64,000 nt of DNA, from positions 7,254,001 through 7,318,000 of the forward strand of contig NZ_JAPEOZ010000001.1 in assembly GCF_026340655.1 (NCBI RefSeq), given 5' to 3'. Positions within the stretch are counted from its first letter, which is position 1. Each line of letters begins with the position of its first letter. Origin of the DNA: Streptomyces sp. NBC_01275 (lineage in GTDB: Bacteria; Actinomycetota; Actinomycetes; Streptomycetales; Streptomycetaceae). The position numbers and the translations under genes were made by a program. Below the pieces are notes generated by a model. That model was not told the origin of the DNA. It ran no database searches and was given only the letters and a program-made list of their open reading frames with translations. This document shows, piece after piece, positions 22,505 through 30,468 of this stretch.

Positions 22505-24826
22505 ATGCGTGTCGCGATCATCGGCGGCGGCCCCGGCGGCCTGTACACCGCCGCCCTCCTCAAACGCCTCGACCCCGCCCGCGAGATCACCGTCTGGGAG
22601 CGCAACGCCCCCGACGACACCTTCGGCTTCGGAGTAGTCCTCTCCGACGAAACCCTGGGCGGCATAGAACACGCCGACCCGGTCGTGTACGAGGCTCTCC
22701 AGCAACGCTTCGTGCGCTGGGACGACATCGACATCGTGCACCGGGGCGTACGGCACACCTCCGGCGGCCACGGTTTCGCCGCGCTCGGCCGGCGCGACCT
22801 GCTGGCGATCCTGCAGAAGCGCTGCCGTGCGCTCGGCGTGGAGCTGCGCTTCGGCTCCGAGGCGCCCTATCCGGCCTGGCTCGCCCAGACGTACGACCTC
22901 GTCGTCGCCGCCGACGGTGTGCACAGCACCACCCGCGAGGCGTACGCCGACGCCTTCCGGCCCCGGATCACCGGCCACCGCTGCCGGTACATCTGGCTCG
23001 CCGCCGACTTCGCCTTCGACGCCTTCCGCTTCGAGATCGCCGAGACCGAGCACGGCGTGATGCAGCTGCACGGCTACCCGTACGCCCGCCCGTCGCCCGA
23101 CCACCACCCCTCAACGAGGCCCTCCGGGCCGCAGAATCAACTCGGCTCCTCGACGGTGATCGTCGAGATGCGCGAGGAGGTCTGGCGTGCCGCCGGTTTC
23201 GAGGAACTCGACGAGCCGGAGTCCGTCGCGCGCTGCGCGAAGATCTTCGCGGACACGCTCGGCGGACGCCCGCTGAAGTCCAACAGGTCGGCGTGGACCA
23301 CCTTCCGCACGGTCGTCAACGAGCACTGGTCGCACGGCAACGTCGTCCTGCTCGGCGACGCCGCCCACACCGCCCACTTCTCCATCGGCTCCGGCACCAA
23401 GCTCGCCGTCGAGGACGCACTCGCGTTGGCCGCCTGCCTTACCGAACACGGCGACCTGTCACAGGCGTTGGCGGCCTACGAAGCGGAGCGCAAGCCCGTC
23501 GTGGCCTCCACCCAGCGTGCCGCCCGCGCCAGCCTGGAATGGTTCGAGGACCTCGCCCGCCACCTCCGTCAGCCGTCCCGCACGTTCGCCTTCAACCTGC
23601 TCACCCGCAGCCGCCGCGTCACCCACGGCAACCTGCGCCTGCGCGACCCCCGGTTCACCGAGGCCGTGGAGCGCGAGTTCGGCTGCCCGCCCGGCACGCC
23701 CCCGATGTTCACCCCGTTCCGGCTGCGCGGCCTGACCCTGCGCAACCGGGTCGTCGTCTCGCCCATGGACGTGTACTCGGCCACCGACGGCGTCCCCGGC
23801 GACTTCCATCTCGTCCACCTCGGCGCCCGCGCCCTCGGCGGGGCCGGACTGGTGATGACCGAGATGGTGTGCGTCTCCCCCGAGGGGCGCATCACGCCCG
23901 GCTGCACCGGCCTCTACACCGGCCGACAGGGCGACGCCTGGCGGCGGATCACCGACTTCGTGCACGAGCGGGCGCCGGGCGCCGCGATCGGCGTGCAACT
24001 CGGCCACTCCGGGCGCAAAGGCTCGACGAAGCTGATGTGGGAGGGCATGGACGAACCGCTGCCCGAGGGCAACTGGCCGCTCGTCGCCGCGTCCGCACTG
24101 CCGTACAAGCCGGGCAGCCAGACGCCCCGGCAGCTCTCGCGAGCCCAACTCACCGATCTGCGCGAGCAGTTCGCGTCCGCCACCTGGCGGGCCGCTCGGG
24201 CGGGCTTCGATCTGCTCGAACTGCACTGCGCGCACGGCTACTTGCTCTCCGGCTTCCTCTCCCCGCTGACCAACCTGCGCACGGACTCCTACGGCGGCTC
24301 GCTCGAGGCGCGGCTGCGCTTCCCGCTGGAGGTCTTCGACGCCGTACGGAGCGTGTGGCCGCAGGAGCGGCCGATGACCGTGCGGATATCCGCCACCGAC
24401 TGGGCGGAGGGCGGGACTTCGGCCGATGACGCCGTCGAGATCGCCCGGGCCTTCGCCGCCCACGGCGCGGACGCGATCGACGTGTCCACCGGGCAGGTCG
24501 TCGCCGACGAGACACCGGAGTTCGGGCGGTCGTACCAGACGCCGTTCGCGGACCGCATCCGGCACGAGGCGGGCGTCCCGGTGATCGCGGTCGGCGCGAT
24601 CTCCTCCTGGGACGACGTCAACTCCCTGATCCTGGCGGGCCGTACGGACCTCTGCGCCCTCGCCAGGCCGCATCTCCACGACCCGAACTGGACCCTGCAC
24701 GCGGCGGCCGAGCAGGGCTACGCCGGACCGGGGGCCGACTGGCCCGCCCCCTACCGGGCCGGCAGCCGCCCGCCGCGCACCGGCCGCACCGACGACCCCA
24801 AACCCCGTCTGACACTCACGAGTTGA
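22505..24826 (+). CDS. Fused FAD monooxygenase / OYE-type reductase acting on aryl-CoA (2-aminobenzoyl-CoA type)
   Basis: 773 residues in two parts. Residues 1 to about 385 are a class A flavin monooxygenase: VAIIGGGPGGLYTAALL, LGRRDLLAIL, and the GD motif LLGDAAHTAHFSIGSG. From about residue 400 to the end is an Old Yellow Enzyme-like TIM barrel (PMFTPFRLRGLTLRNRVVVSPM, LGHSGRKGS, FDLLELHCAHGYLLSGFLSP, ALARPHLHDP). This fusion is known as 2-aminobenzoyl-CoA monooxygenase/reductase of anthranilate-degrading bacteria and is often named salicylyl-CoA 5-hydroxylase in databases. It would hydroxylate and then dearomatise the CoA-activated ring. The nearby CoA ligase and RidA favour anthranilate over salicylate, by inference. 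Confidence 0.88.
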   Translation: MRVAIIGGGPGGLYTAALLKRLDPAREITVWERNAPDDTFGFGVVLSDETLGGIEHADPVVYEALQQRFVRWDDIDIVHRGVRHTSGGHGFAALGRRDLLAILQKRCRALGVELRFGSEAPYPAWLAQTYDLVVAADGVHSTTREAYADAFRPRITGHRCRYIWLAADFAFDAFRFEIAETEHGVMQLHGYPYARPSPDHHPSTRPSGPQNQLGSSTVIVEMREEVWRAAGFEELDEPESVARCAKIFADTLGGRPLKSNRSAWTTFRTVVNEHWSHGNVVLLGDAAHTAHFSIGSGTKLAVEDALALAACLTEHGDLSQALAAYEAERKPVVASTQRAARASLEWFEDLARHLRQPSRTFAFNLLTRSRRVTHGNLRLRDPRFTEAVEREFGCPPGTPPMFTPFRLRGLTLRNRVVVSPMDVYSATDGVPGDFHLVHLGARALGGAGLVMTEMVCVSPEGRITPGCTGLYTGRQGDAWRRITDFVHERAPGAAIGVQLGHSGRKGSTKLMWEGMDEPLPEGNWPLVAASALPYKPGSQTPRQLSRAQLTDLREQFASATWRAARAGFDLLELHCAHGYLLSGFLSPLTNLRTDSYGGSLEARLRFPLEVFDAVRSVWPQERPMTVRISATDWAEGGTSADDAVEIARAFAAHGADAIDVSTGQVVADETPEFGRSYQTPFADRIRHEAGVPVIAVGAISSWDDVNSLILAGRTDLCALARPHLHDPNWTLHAAAEQGYAGPGADWPAPYRAGSRPPRTGRTDDPKPRLTLTS

Positions 24827-24878
24827 GGGCGCACCATCAGGGCCGGCCCAGTCAGCCCACTCGGCCGAGTCGGTCCAG

Positions 24879-26189
24879 TCAGCCGAGTCCGGCCAGGTCC
24901 ACCATGCCGGCGGTGAGCGTCGCGCCGTCCGCCGGGTCGATCAGGAGGAACGCTCCGGTACGACGCGACACCCCGTAGTCGTCCAGCGCGAGCGGCTCGG
25001 CGGTGCGCAGGGTGATCCGGCCCAGGTCGTTCACCGACAGGGCCTGCGCCCCGGCGAGGTCCTTGACGATCGCCTTGACGGTCCTGGTCGTGTGCTTCAG
25101 CAGCACCCGGTCGCCGACCCGCAGCGGACGGTCGGCCAGATGGCACACGGCCGCCCGCACGTCCTGTGTGAGCACTGGAGCCTCCCCGCCCGCCGTGATC
25201 ATGTCGCCTCGCGAGACGTCCCGCTGGTCGGCCAGCCGTACCCCGACCGACTGCGGCGCGTACGCGGTCTCCACGGCCGTTCCCAGGGCGTCGATGGCGG
25301 TGATCTCGGAGGTCTCCCCGGACGGGTGGACCGTCACCCGGTCGCCGACCCGCAGCGAGCCCGACACCAACTGGCCCGCGTAGTGTCGGACGTCGCCGTG
25401 GCGGATGACGTACTGGACGGGGAAACGGGCGGGCGCGTCGGCCGGGTCGGCGGCGACGGGCACGTTCTCCAGGAACTCGAGGAGCGCGGGACCGGCGTAC
25501 CAGTCCATGCGCGTCGAGCGCTCCACGACGTTGTCGCCGGCGAGCGCGGAGACCGGGATCGGGGTGAAGCCGGGCAGCCCCAACTCGGCCGCGTAGCCCG
25601 CGAATTCCTCGACGAGCCGCTCGAAGACGCCCTGCGCGTAGCCGACGAGGTCCATCTTGTTGACGGCCAGGACGACCTGCGGGACGCGCAGCAGGGCGGC
25701 CACGGCGGCATGGCGGCGGGTCTGCTCCACGATGCCGCTGCGGGAGTCGACCAGGATGATCGCCAGTTCGGCGGTGGAGGCGCCGGTGACCATGTTGCGG
25801 GTGTACTGCACATGGCCGGGGGTGTCGGCGAGGATGAACCGGCGCTTGGGGGTGGCGAAGTAGCGGTACGCCACGTCGATCGTGATGCCCTGCTCGCGCT
25901 CGGCCCGCAGACCGTCGGTGAGCAGGGCCAGGTCGGGAGTGTCCTTGCCGCGGTTGCGGGAAGCGGTTTCCACGGCTTCCAACTGGTCGGCGAGCACCGA
26001 CTTGGAGTCGTGCAGCAGGCGTCCGACGAGGGTGGACTTGCCGTCGTCGACGGAGCCGGCGGTGGCGAAGCGCAGGGTGTCGGCGGTGGCGAGGCGCGGG
26101 GTGTCGGCGGTCGCGAAGCGCGAGGTGTCGGCGGTGGCGAGCCGCAGGCCGACGGTGGCGTCGACGGTGGTGCCGGTCATCGTGCTCAT
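24879..26189 (-). CDS. cysN: Sulfate adenylyltransferase subunit 1 (CysN GTPase)
   Basis: 436 residues. GTPase motifs: G1 AGSVDDGKST (44-53), G3 DTPGHVQYTRNM, G4 NKMD; then EF-Tu-like beta domains (VQYVIRHGDVRHYAGQLVSG). With CysD it makes adenylyl sulfate from ATP and sulfate, driven by GTP hydrolysis. Just before the P-loop the N-terminus carries an odd triplication: RLATADTS-RFATADTP-RLATADTL-RFATAG, from a 24-bp DNA repeat; the last copy is the normal CysN lead-in. ATG 26189 starts 2 bp after the cysD stop, with GAAGGG upstream. The last gene of cysC-cysD-cysN. Confidence 0.95.
   Translation of the reverse strand: MSTMTGTTVDATVGLRLATADTSRFATADTPRLATADTLRFATAGSVDDGKSTLVGRLLHDSKSVLADQLEAVETASRNRGKDTPDLALLTDGLRAEREQGITIDVAYRYFATPKRRFILADTPGHVQYTRNMVTGASTAELAIILVDSRSGIVEQTRRHAAVAALLRVPQVVLAVNKMDLVGYAQGVFERLVEEFAGYAAELGLPGFTPIPVSALAGDNVVERSTRMDWYAGPALLEFLENVPVAADPADAPARFPVQYVIRHGDVRHYAGQLVSGSLRVGDRVTVHPSGETSEITAIDALGTAVETAYAPQSVGVRLADQRDVSRGDMITAGGEAPVLTQDVRAAVCHLADRPLRVGDRVLLKHTTRTVKAIVKDLAGAQALSVNDLGRITLRTAEPLALDDYGVSRRTGAFLLIDPADGATLTAGMVDLAGLG
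26076..26147 (-). repeat. 24-bp in-frame tandem repeat x3 in cysN
   Basis: Three 24-bp units (GGTGTCGGCGGTGGCGAG plus six variable bases on the plus strand, at 26076, 26100, 26124) encode extra copies of the (R/L)(F/L)ATADT segment preceding the GTPase P-loop. Confidence 0.9.
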
Positions 26190-26191
26190 GG

Positions 26192-27094
26192 TCAGAAGTA
26201 CCCTTCGCGCTTGCGGTCTTCCATCGCGGCCTCGGACATCTTGTCGTCGGCGCGGGTCGCGCCGCGCTCGGTGAGCCGGGAGGCGGCGATCTCGGCGATG
26301 ACGTCGTCCAGCGTCACGGCGTCGGAGTCGACCGCCCCCGTGCAGGACATGTCGCCGACGGTCCGGTAGCGGACCTGGCGTTTCTCGACGGTCTCCCCGT
26401 CTTTCGGCCCGCCCCACTCGCCTGCGGTCAGCCACATCCCGGCGCGCCGGAACACCTCGCGGTCGTGTGCGAAGTAGATCTCGGGCAGTTCGATGCCCTC
26501 GCGGGCGATGTACTGCCAGACGTCGAGCTCGGTCCAGTTGGAGAGGGGGAAGACGCGGACGTGTTCGCCGGGTGCGTGGCGGCCGTTGTAGAGGTTCCAC
26601 AGTTCGGGGCGCTGGCGGCGGGGGTCCCACTGGGAGAACTCGTCGCGCAGGGAGAAGACGCGTTCCTTGGCGCGGGCCTTCTCCTCGTCGCGGCGTCCGC
26701 CGCCGAAGACGGCGTCGAACTTCTCGGCCTGGATCTTCTCGGTGAGGGGGAGGGTCTGGAGGGGGTTGCGGGTGCCGTCGGGGCGTTCGCGCAGGACTCC
26801 GCGGTCGATGTAGTCCTGGACGGAGGCCACGTGGAGGCGCAGCCCGTGTGCGGCGACGGCTCGGTCGCGGTATTCGAGGACCTCGGGGAAGTTGTGTCCG
26901 GTGTCCACGTGGAGCAGGGAGAAGGGGACGGCCGCCGGGGCGAAGGCCTTGAGCGCCAGGTGGAGCATGACGATGGAGTCCTTGCCGCCGGAGAACAGGA
27001 TCACCGGGTTCTCGAACTCGCCCGCCACCTCGCGGAAGATGTGCACCGCCTCCGATTCGAGGGCGTCGAGATGGGACAGCGTGAAGGCGCTCAC
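26192..27094 (-). CDS. cysD: Sulfate adenylyltransferase subunit 2 (CysD)
   Basis: 300 residues of the PAPS-reductase/ATP-pyrophosphatase fold. PP-loop LFSGGKDSIVMLH near residue 35; other family blocks are HVDTGHNFPEVLEYRD, FDAVFGGGRRDEEKARAKER and FPLSNWTELDVWQYI, ending in the typical DRKREGYF. It is the catalytic adenylyltransferase subunit partnered with CysN. GTG 27094 overlaps the cysC stop by GTGA and gives the normal family length; a longer frame upstream belongs to an antisense reading of cysC. Central gene of the three-gene sulfate activation operon. Confidence 0.96.
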   Translation of the reverse strand: MSAFTLSHLDALESEAVHIFREVAGEFENPVILFSGGKDSIVMLHLALKAFAPAAVPFSLLHVDTGHNFPEVLEYRDRAVAAHGLRLHVASVQDYIDRGVLRERPDGTRNPLQTLPLTEKIQAEKFDAVFGGGRRDEEKARAKERVFSLRDEFSQWDPRRQRPELWNLYNGRHAPGEHVRVFPLSNWTELDVWQYIAREGIELPEIYFAHDREVFRRAGMWLTAGEWGGPKDGETVEKRQVRYRTVGDMSCTGAVDSDAVTLDDVIAEIAASRLTERGATRADDKMSEAAMEDRKREGYF

Positions 27095-27657
27095 ACCAGC
27101 CCCCGTTCCGCCAGCACCGCGTACACCGCGTCCGCCGACTCCAGCGGGGTCTGCTCCTGCGTCCGCAGCACCAGCGCCGGGTCCACCGGCGTCTCGTACG
27201 GGTCGTCCACGCCGGTCAGCCCGCTCAGCTCGCCCGCCGCCTGCCGGGCGTACAGGCCCTTCACGTCCCGCTCGCTGCACACCTCGACCGGAGTGGCGAC
27301 ATGCACCTCGATGTACGGCGTGCCGCTCTTCTCGTGCCGCAGCCGCACCGCCTCGCGGCTGTCGGCGTAGGGCGCGATGACGGGGACGACGGACAGGACG
27401 CCGTTGCGGGCCAGCACCTCGGAGACGAGGCCGATGCGCTGCACGTTGGTGTTGCGGTCCGCCCGGGAGAAACCGAGTCCGGCGGAGAGGAAGCGGCGGA
27501 TCTCGTCGCCGTCGAGGACCTCCACGCGATGTCCCTCGGCCCTCAGCCGGTCGCCCAGGAAACGGGCGATCGTCGTCTTTCCCGCACTCGGCAGTCCCGT
27601 GAGCCAGACCGTGGCCCCCTGGGCCCTGGGGGCCACGGCCCTTGGCGTGGTGGTCAT
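27091..27657 (-). CDS. cysC: Adenylylsulfate kinase (CysC)
   Basis: 188 residues. Walker A GLPSAGKTT, then VEVLDGDEIRRFLSAGLGFSRADRNTNVQRI, the substrate-binding and lid segments ARNGVLSVVPVIAPYADSRE and CSERDVKGLYARQAA are all intact. It phosphorylates adenylyl sulfate to PAPS, the donor for sulfotransferases and, via CysH, for reduction. ATG 27657 is taken; a TTG at 27663 lies closer to GAGGA and cannot be excluded. First gene of the operon. No cysH or sulfite reductase follows, so the local product is PAPS rather than sulfide. Confidence 0.95.
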   Translation of the reverse strand: MTTTPRAVAPRAQGATVWLTGLPSAGKTTIARFLGDRLRAEGHRVEVLDGDEIRRFLSAGLGFSRADRNTNVQRIGLVSEVLARNGVLSVVPVIAPYADSREAVRLRHEKSGTPYIEVHVATPVEVCSERDVKGLYARQAAGELSGLTGVDDPYETPVDPALVLRTQEQTPLESADAVYAVLAERGLV

Positions 27658-27733
27658 GCGCAACAGTCCTCTTTCCTACCCGGCGTGCAACCCGTCGAAC
27701 GGTAGGTAAGGAGTCTGAGAGGACTGGTTAAGG

Positions 27734-27744
27734 AACCTGAGGTT
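27734..27744. promoter_or_regulatory. Palindrome upstream of the cys operon
   Basis: AACCTGAGGTT is a perfect 5-1-5 palindrome about 80 bp before cysC, in a leader that is less GC-rich than its surroundings. It could be an operator for cys expression; no known box is matched. Confidence 0.3.
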
Positions 27745-27751
27745 TAGCTGA

Positions 27752-27777
27752 GTGACGCCTGGTGCTTATGGCGTCAC
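27752..27777 (-). terminator. Hairpin at the end of the PaaX-type gene
   Basis: GTGACGCC (27752-27759) / GGCGTCAC (27770-27777), a perfect 8-bp stem with a 10-nt loop, includes the stop codon of the PaaX gene. Likely terminator between paaX and the cys operon. Confidence 0.6.
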
Positions 27778-28586
27778 ACCCCCGCGAACTCCGCACCCGC
27801 GTCCCGCAGCCGTTCGTGCAGTCCACGGAACACGGCCGCGGACCGCGCCCCCGGCCAGCCCTCGGGGAGCAGCCGGGCGGGCAGACCGGGGTCGACGTAG
27901 GGGAGGTGACGCCAGGAGTCGAGCGCGAGGAGGTAGTCGCGGTAAGCCTCTTCCGGCGGGGTCTCCAGGCGCTTCTGCCAGGCGTGGAGCACGGGTGCGT
28001 GGCGGTCGAGGAACGTCTCGTGCTCCTTGGCGATGGCCGCCAGATCCCACCAGCGGGACGCGGCCTCGACGGTCGGCGCGAAACCGAGGTGCTCACCGCG
28101 GAAGAAGTCGACGTAGGGGTCGAGCCGCAGCCGCCGGAGCGTGTGCCGGGCCTCCTCGTACAGTCGGGCCGGGGCGATCCACACGCCGGGCGCGGCCGTG
28201 CCGAAGCCCAGCCCCGCCAGCCGCGACCGCAGCACATGCCGCTTCTGGCGCTCCGACTCCGGCACGGAGAACACCGCGAGCACCCAGCCCTCGTCCCCGG
28301 GCGACGCCGTGACATAGATGCGCTGGTCACCGTCGTCGAGCAACTGCCGTGCCTCGTCGGACAGCTCGTACCCGGCCGCACCCTGCACGGTGCGGGCCGG
28401 CAGCAGCAGTCCGCGCCGCTTCAGCCGGGACACCGAGGAGCGTACGGAGGGTGCGTCGACGCCGACCGCGGCGAGCAGCCGGATCAGCTCGGCGACGGGC
28501 ACCGGGCCGGGCGCGAAGCGGCCGTACGCGCCGTAGAGCGTGACGATGAGAGACCGAGGTGCGGGCTGGTCGGACACGTTGATCAT
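27774..28586 (-). CDS. PaaX-family transcriptional regulator
   Basis: 270 residues. The N-terminal winged helix (SLIVTLYGAYGRFAPGPVPVAELIRLLAAVGVDAPSVRSSVSRLKRRGLL) and the central ferredoxin-like domain (WVLAVFSVPESERQKRHVLRSRLAGLGFG) are diagnostic of PaaX, the aryl-CoA-sensing repressor of phenylacetate degradation. It follows the CoA ligase gene by 15 bp on the same strand, so the regulator is in the operon it probably controls. An 8-bp inverted repeat between the divergent ligase and dehydrogenase genes (30374-30411) is the candidate operator. The inducing CoA ester here is probably 2-aminobenzoyl-CoA or a related aryl-CoA, by context. Confidence 0.92.
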   Translation of the reverse strand: MINVSDQPAPRSLIVTLYGAYGRFAPGPVPVAELIRLLAAVGVDAPSVRSSVSRLKRRGLLLPARTVQGAAGYELSDEARQLLDDGDQRIYVTASPGDEGWVLAVFSVPESERQKRHVLRSRLAGLGFGTAAPGVWIAPARLYEEARHTLRRLRLDPYVDFFRGEHLGFAPTVEAASRWWDLAAIAKEHETFLDRHAPVLHAWQKRLETPPEEAYRDYLLALDSWRHLPYVDPGLPARLLPEGWPGARSAAVFRGLHERLRDAGAEFAGV

Positions 28587-28601
28587 CTTAGGTCGTCGGC
28601 A

Positions 28602-30332
28602 TCACTGCTGGTCACCATTGGTGTCAGCTTCGATGTGAGCTTCGGGGTGAGGACCGGTGACTGTGTCGGTGACCGAGTCGGCGGCCGTTTCGGCAACCGC
28701 GTCCGTGGCTGTCTCGGGGGCCGGTCGGACCGCTGTCTCGGTGCGCAGTCTGAACCGCTGGAGCTTGCCGGTCGCGGTGCGCGGCAGCGCGTCCAGGAAG
28801 ACGATCTCGCGCGGGCACTTGTACGGCGCCAACTCCCCTTTGACGAAGGCCCGCAGCGCCTCCGCGTCCCGCCGCGCGCCCTCCCGCAGGACGGCGAAGG
28901 CCACGGCCACCTGCCCCCGGCGGTCGTCGGGCCGTCCGACGACCGCGGCCTCCAGCACGTCCGGGTGACGCAGCAGCGCCTCCTCGACCTCGGGGCCCGC
29001 GATGTTGTACCCGGCCGAGATGATCATGTCGTCGGCGCGGGCGACGTACCGGAAGTAGCCGTCGCTCTCGCGGACGTAGGTGTCGCCGGTGACGTTCCAG
29101 CCGTCGCGCACGTACTGCCGCTGACGCGGGTCGGCGAGGTAGCGGCAGCCGACCGGGCCGCGCACGGCGAGCAGTCCGGGCTCGCCGTCGGGCACCGGCC
29201 TGCCGTCCGGATCCTGCACGCGCGCGTGCCAGCCGGGGACGGGGACGCCGGTCGTGCCGGGGCGGATGCGCTCGTCGGCGGCGGAGATGAAGATGTGCAG
29301 CAGCTCGGTGGCCCCGATGCCGTTGATCAGCCGCAGCCCGGTCCGCTCGTGCCAGGCCCGCCAGGTGGCCGCGGGCAGGTTCTCGCCGGCGGACACACAG
29401 CGGCGCAGGGAGGAGACGTCGTGCCCGCCGTGCCGGGCGAGGTCGTCGAGGTCGTCGAGCATCGCGCGGTAGGCGGTGGGGGCGGTGAACAGCACGGACA
29501 CCCGGTGCGCGGCGATCGCCGGCAACAGCTGCTTGGGGCCCGCCTGTTCGAGCAGCAGGGCACTGGCCCCGGCCCGCATCGGGAAGACCACGAGACCGCC
29601 GAGGCCGAAGGTGAAACCGAGCGGGGGACTGCCGGCGAAGACATCGTCCGGAAGCGGCTTCAGGATGTTTCGCGAGAAGGTGTCGGCGATCGCCAGCACG
29701 TCCCGGTGGAAGTGCAGACACCCCTTCGGCCGGCCGGTGGTGCCGGAGGTGAAGGCGATCAGCGCCACGTCGTCGGCCGCGGTGTCGACGGCGGCGTACG
29801 GCGTGCTCGGCGCGGGCCTGCGCAGGAGGTCGTCGGGGGCGTCGCCGCCGTACGTCGTGATCCGCAGCCCGGGTGTCTCGGCCTTGGCGAGGTCGTCGAC
29901 GGACCGGATGTCGCACAGGGCGTGTCCCACCCGCGCGATCTCGCACATCGTGCGCAACTCGTGCGGTCGCTGCTGGGCCAGCACGGTGACCGCTATCGCG
30001 CCCGCTTTCAGCACCGCCAGCCAGCAGGCCGCCAGCCACGGTGTGGTGGGCCCGCGCAACAGCACCCGGTTGCCGGGGACGACCCCGAGGTCGCCGGTGA
30101 GGACGTGCGCGATCCGGTCGACGCGGGCGCGCAACTCGCCGTACGTCCAGGCGGGCCCGGAGGGGGTGTGGAAGACCGGCCGGGCGGGGTCGGCGCGGTC
30201 GAGCAACTCGGCGGCGCAGTTCACCCGATCGGGGTAGTCCAGCTCCGGCAGGTCGAAGCTGAGATCGGGCCGCTGGCCGGGCGGCGGGAGGTGGTCGCGC
30301 GCGAAGGTGTCGACATGGGCCGAGACGTTCAT
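28602..30332 (-). CDS. Aryl-CoA ligase (AMP-forming; 2-aminobenzoate-CoA ligase type)
   Basis: 576 residues of the acyl-adenylate superfamily: A3 motif FTSGTTGRPKG (194-204), INGIGATELLHIF, the hinge region DMIISAGYNIAGPEVEEALL and the A10 lysine in PRTATGKLQRF. The N-terminal part (LPELDYPDRVNCAAELLD) resembles benzoate/aminobenzoate CoA ligases. It activates an aromatic acid to its CoA ester for the monooxygenase/reductase fusion. The final 35 residues are a low-complexity Thr/Ala/Asp/Glu tail (ETATDAVAETAAD) outside the enzyme fold. ATG 30332 is preceded by AGGGGG; divergent from the dehydrogenase. Confidence 0.9.
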   Translation of the reverse strand: MNVSAHVDTFARDHLPPPGQRPDLSFDLPELDYPDRVNCAAELLDRADPARPVFHTPSGPAWTYGELRARVDRIAHVLTGDLGVVPGNRVLLRGPTTPWLAACWLAVLKAGAIAVTVLAQQRPHELRTMCEIARVGHALCDIRSVDDLAKAETPGLRITTYGGDAPDDLLRRPAPSTPYAAVDTAADDVALIAFTSGTTGRPKGCLHFHRDVLAIADTFSRNILKPLPDDVFAGSPPLGFTFGLGGLVVFPMRAGASALLLEQAGPKQLLPAIAAHRVSVLFTAPTAYRAMLDDLDDLARHGGHDVSSLRRCVSAGENLPAATWRAWHERTGLRLINGIGATELLHIFISAADERIRPGTTGVPVPGWHARVQDPDGRPVPDGEPGLLAVRGPVGCRYLADPRQRQYVRDGWNVTGDTYVRESDGYFRYVARADDMIISAGYNIAGPEVEEALLRHPDVLEAAVVGRPDDRRGQVAVAFAVLREGARRDAEALRAFVKGELAPYKCPREIVFLDALPRTATGKLQRFRLRTETAVRPAPETATDAVAETAADSVTDTVTGPHPEAHIEADTNGDQQ

Positions 30333-30373
30333 GGCGGTTCGCCCCCTTGACTGGGTGGACGAGCACAACGAGC

Positions 30374-30411
30374 GTATCGCGTTGGTGACGGCAGTCAATG
30401 TTGCGCGATAC
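30374..30411. promoter_or_regulatory. Inverted repeat in the divergent ligase/dehydrogenase promoter (putative PaaX site)
   Basis: GTATCGCG (30374-30381) and CGCGATAC (30404-30411) are perfect inverted 8-mers whose centres are 30 bp apart, about three helical turns, in the 136-bp gap between divergent pathway genes. Related half-sites (GTTACCGCG near 21521, TTATCGCGG near 21594) occur before the enoyl-CoA hydratase. PaaX is known to bind inverted repeats in divergent promoters; assignment is by context. Confidence 0.55.
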
Positions 30412-30468
30412 CGTCGGAAGGGAAGGGCGGAGGAAGCGAAGAGCCGCGCGCGCCAGAGAGGAACGTCG

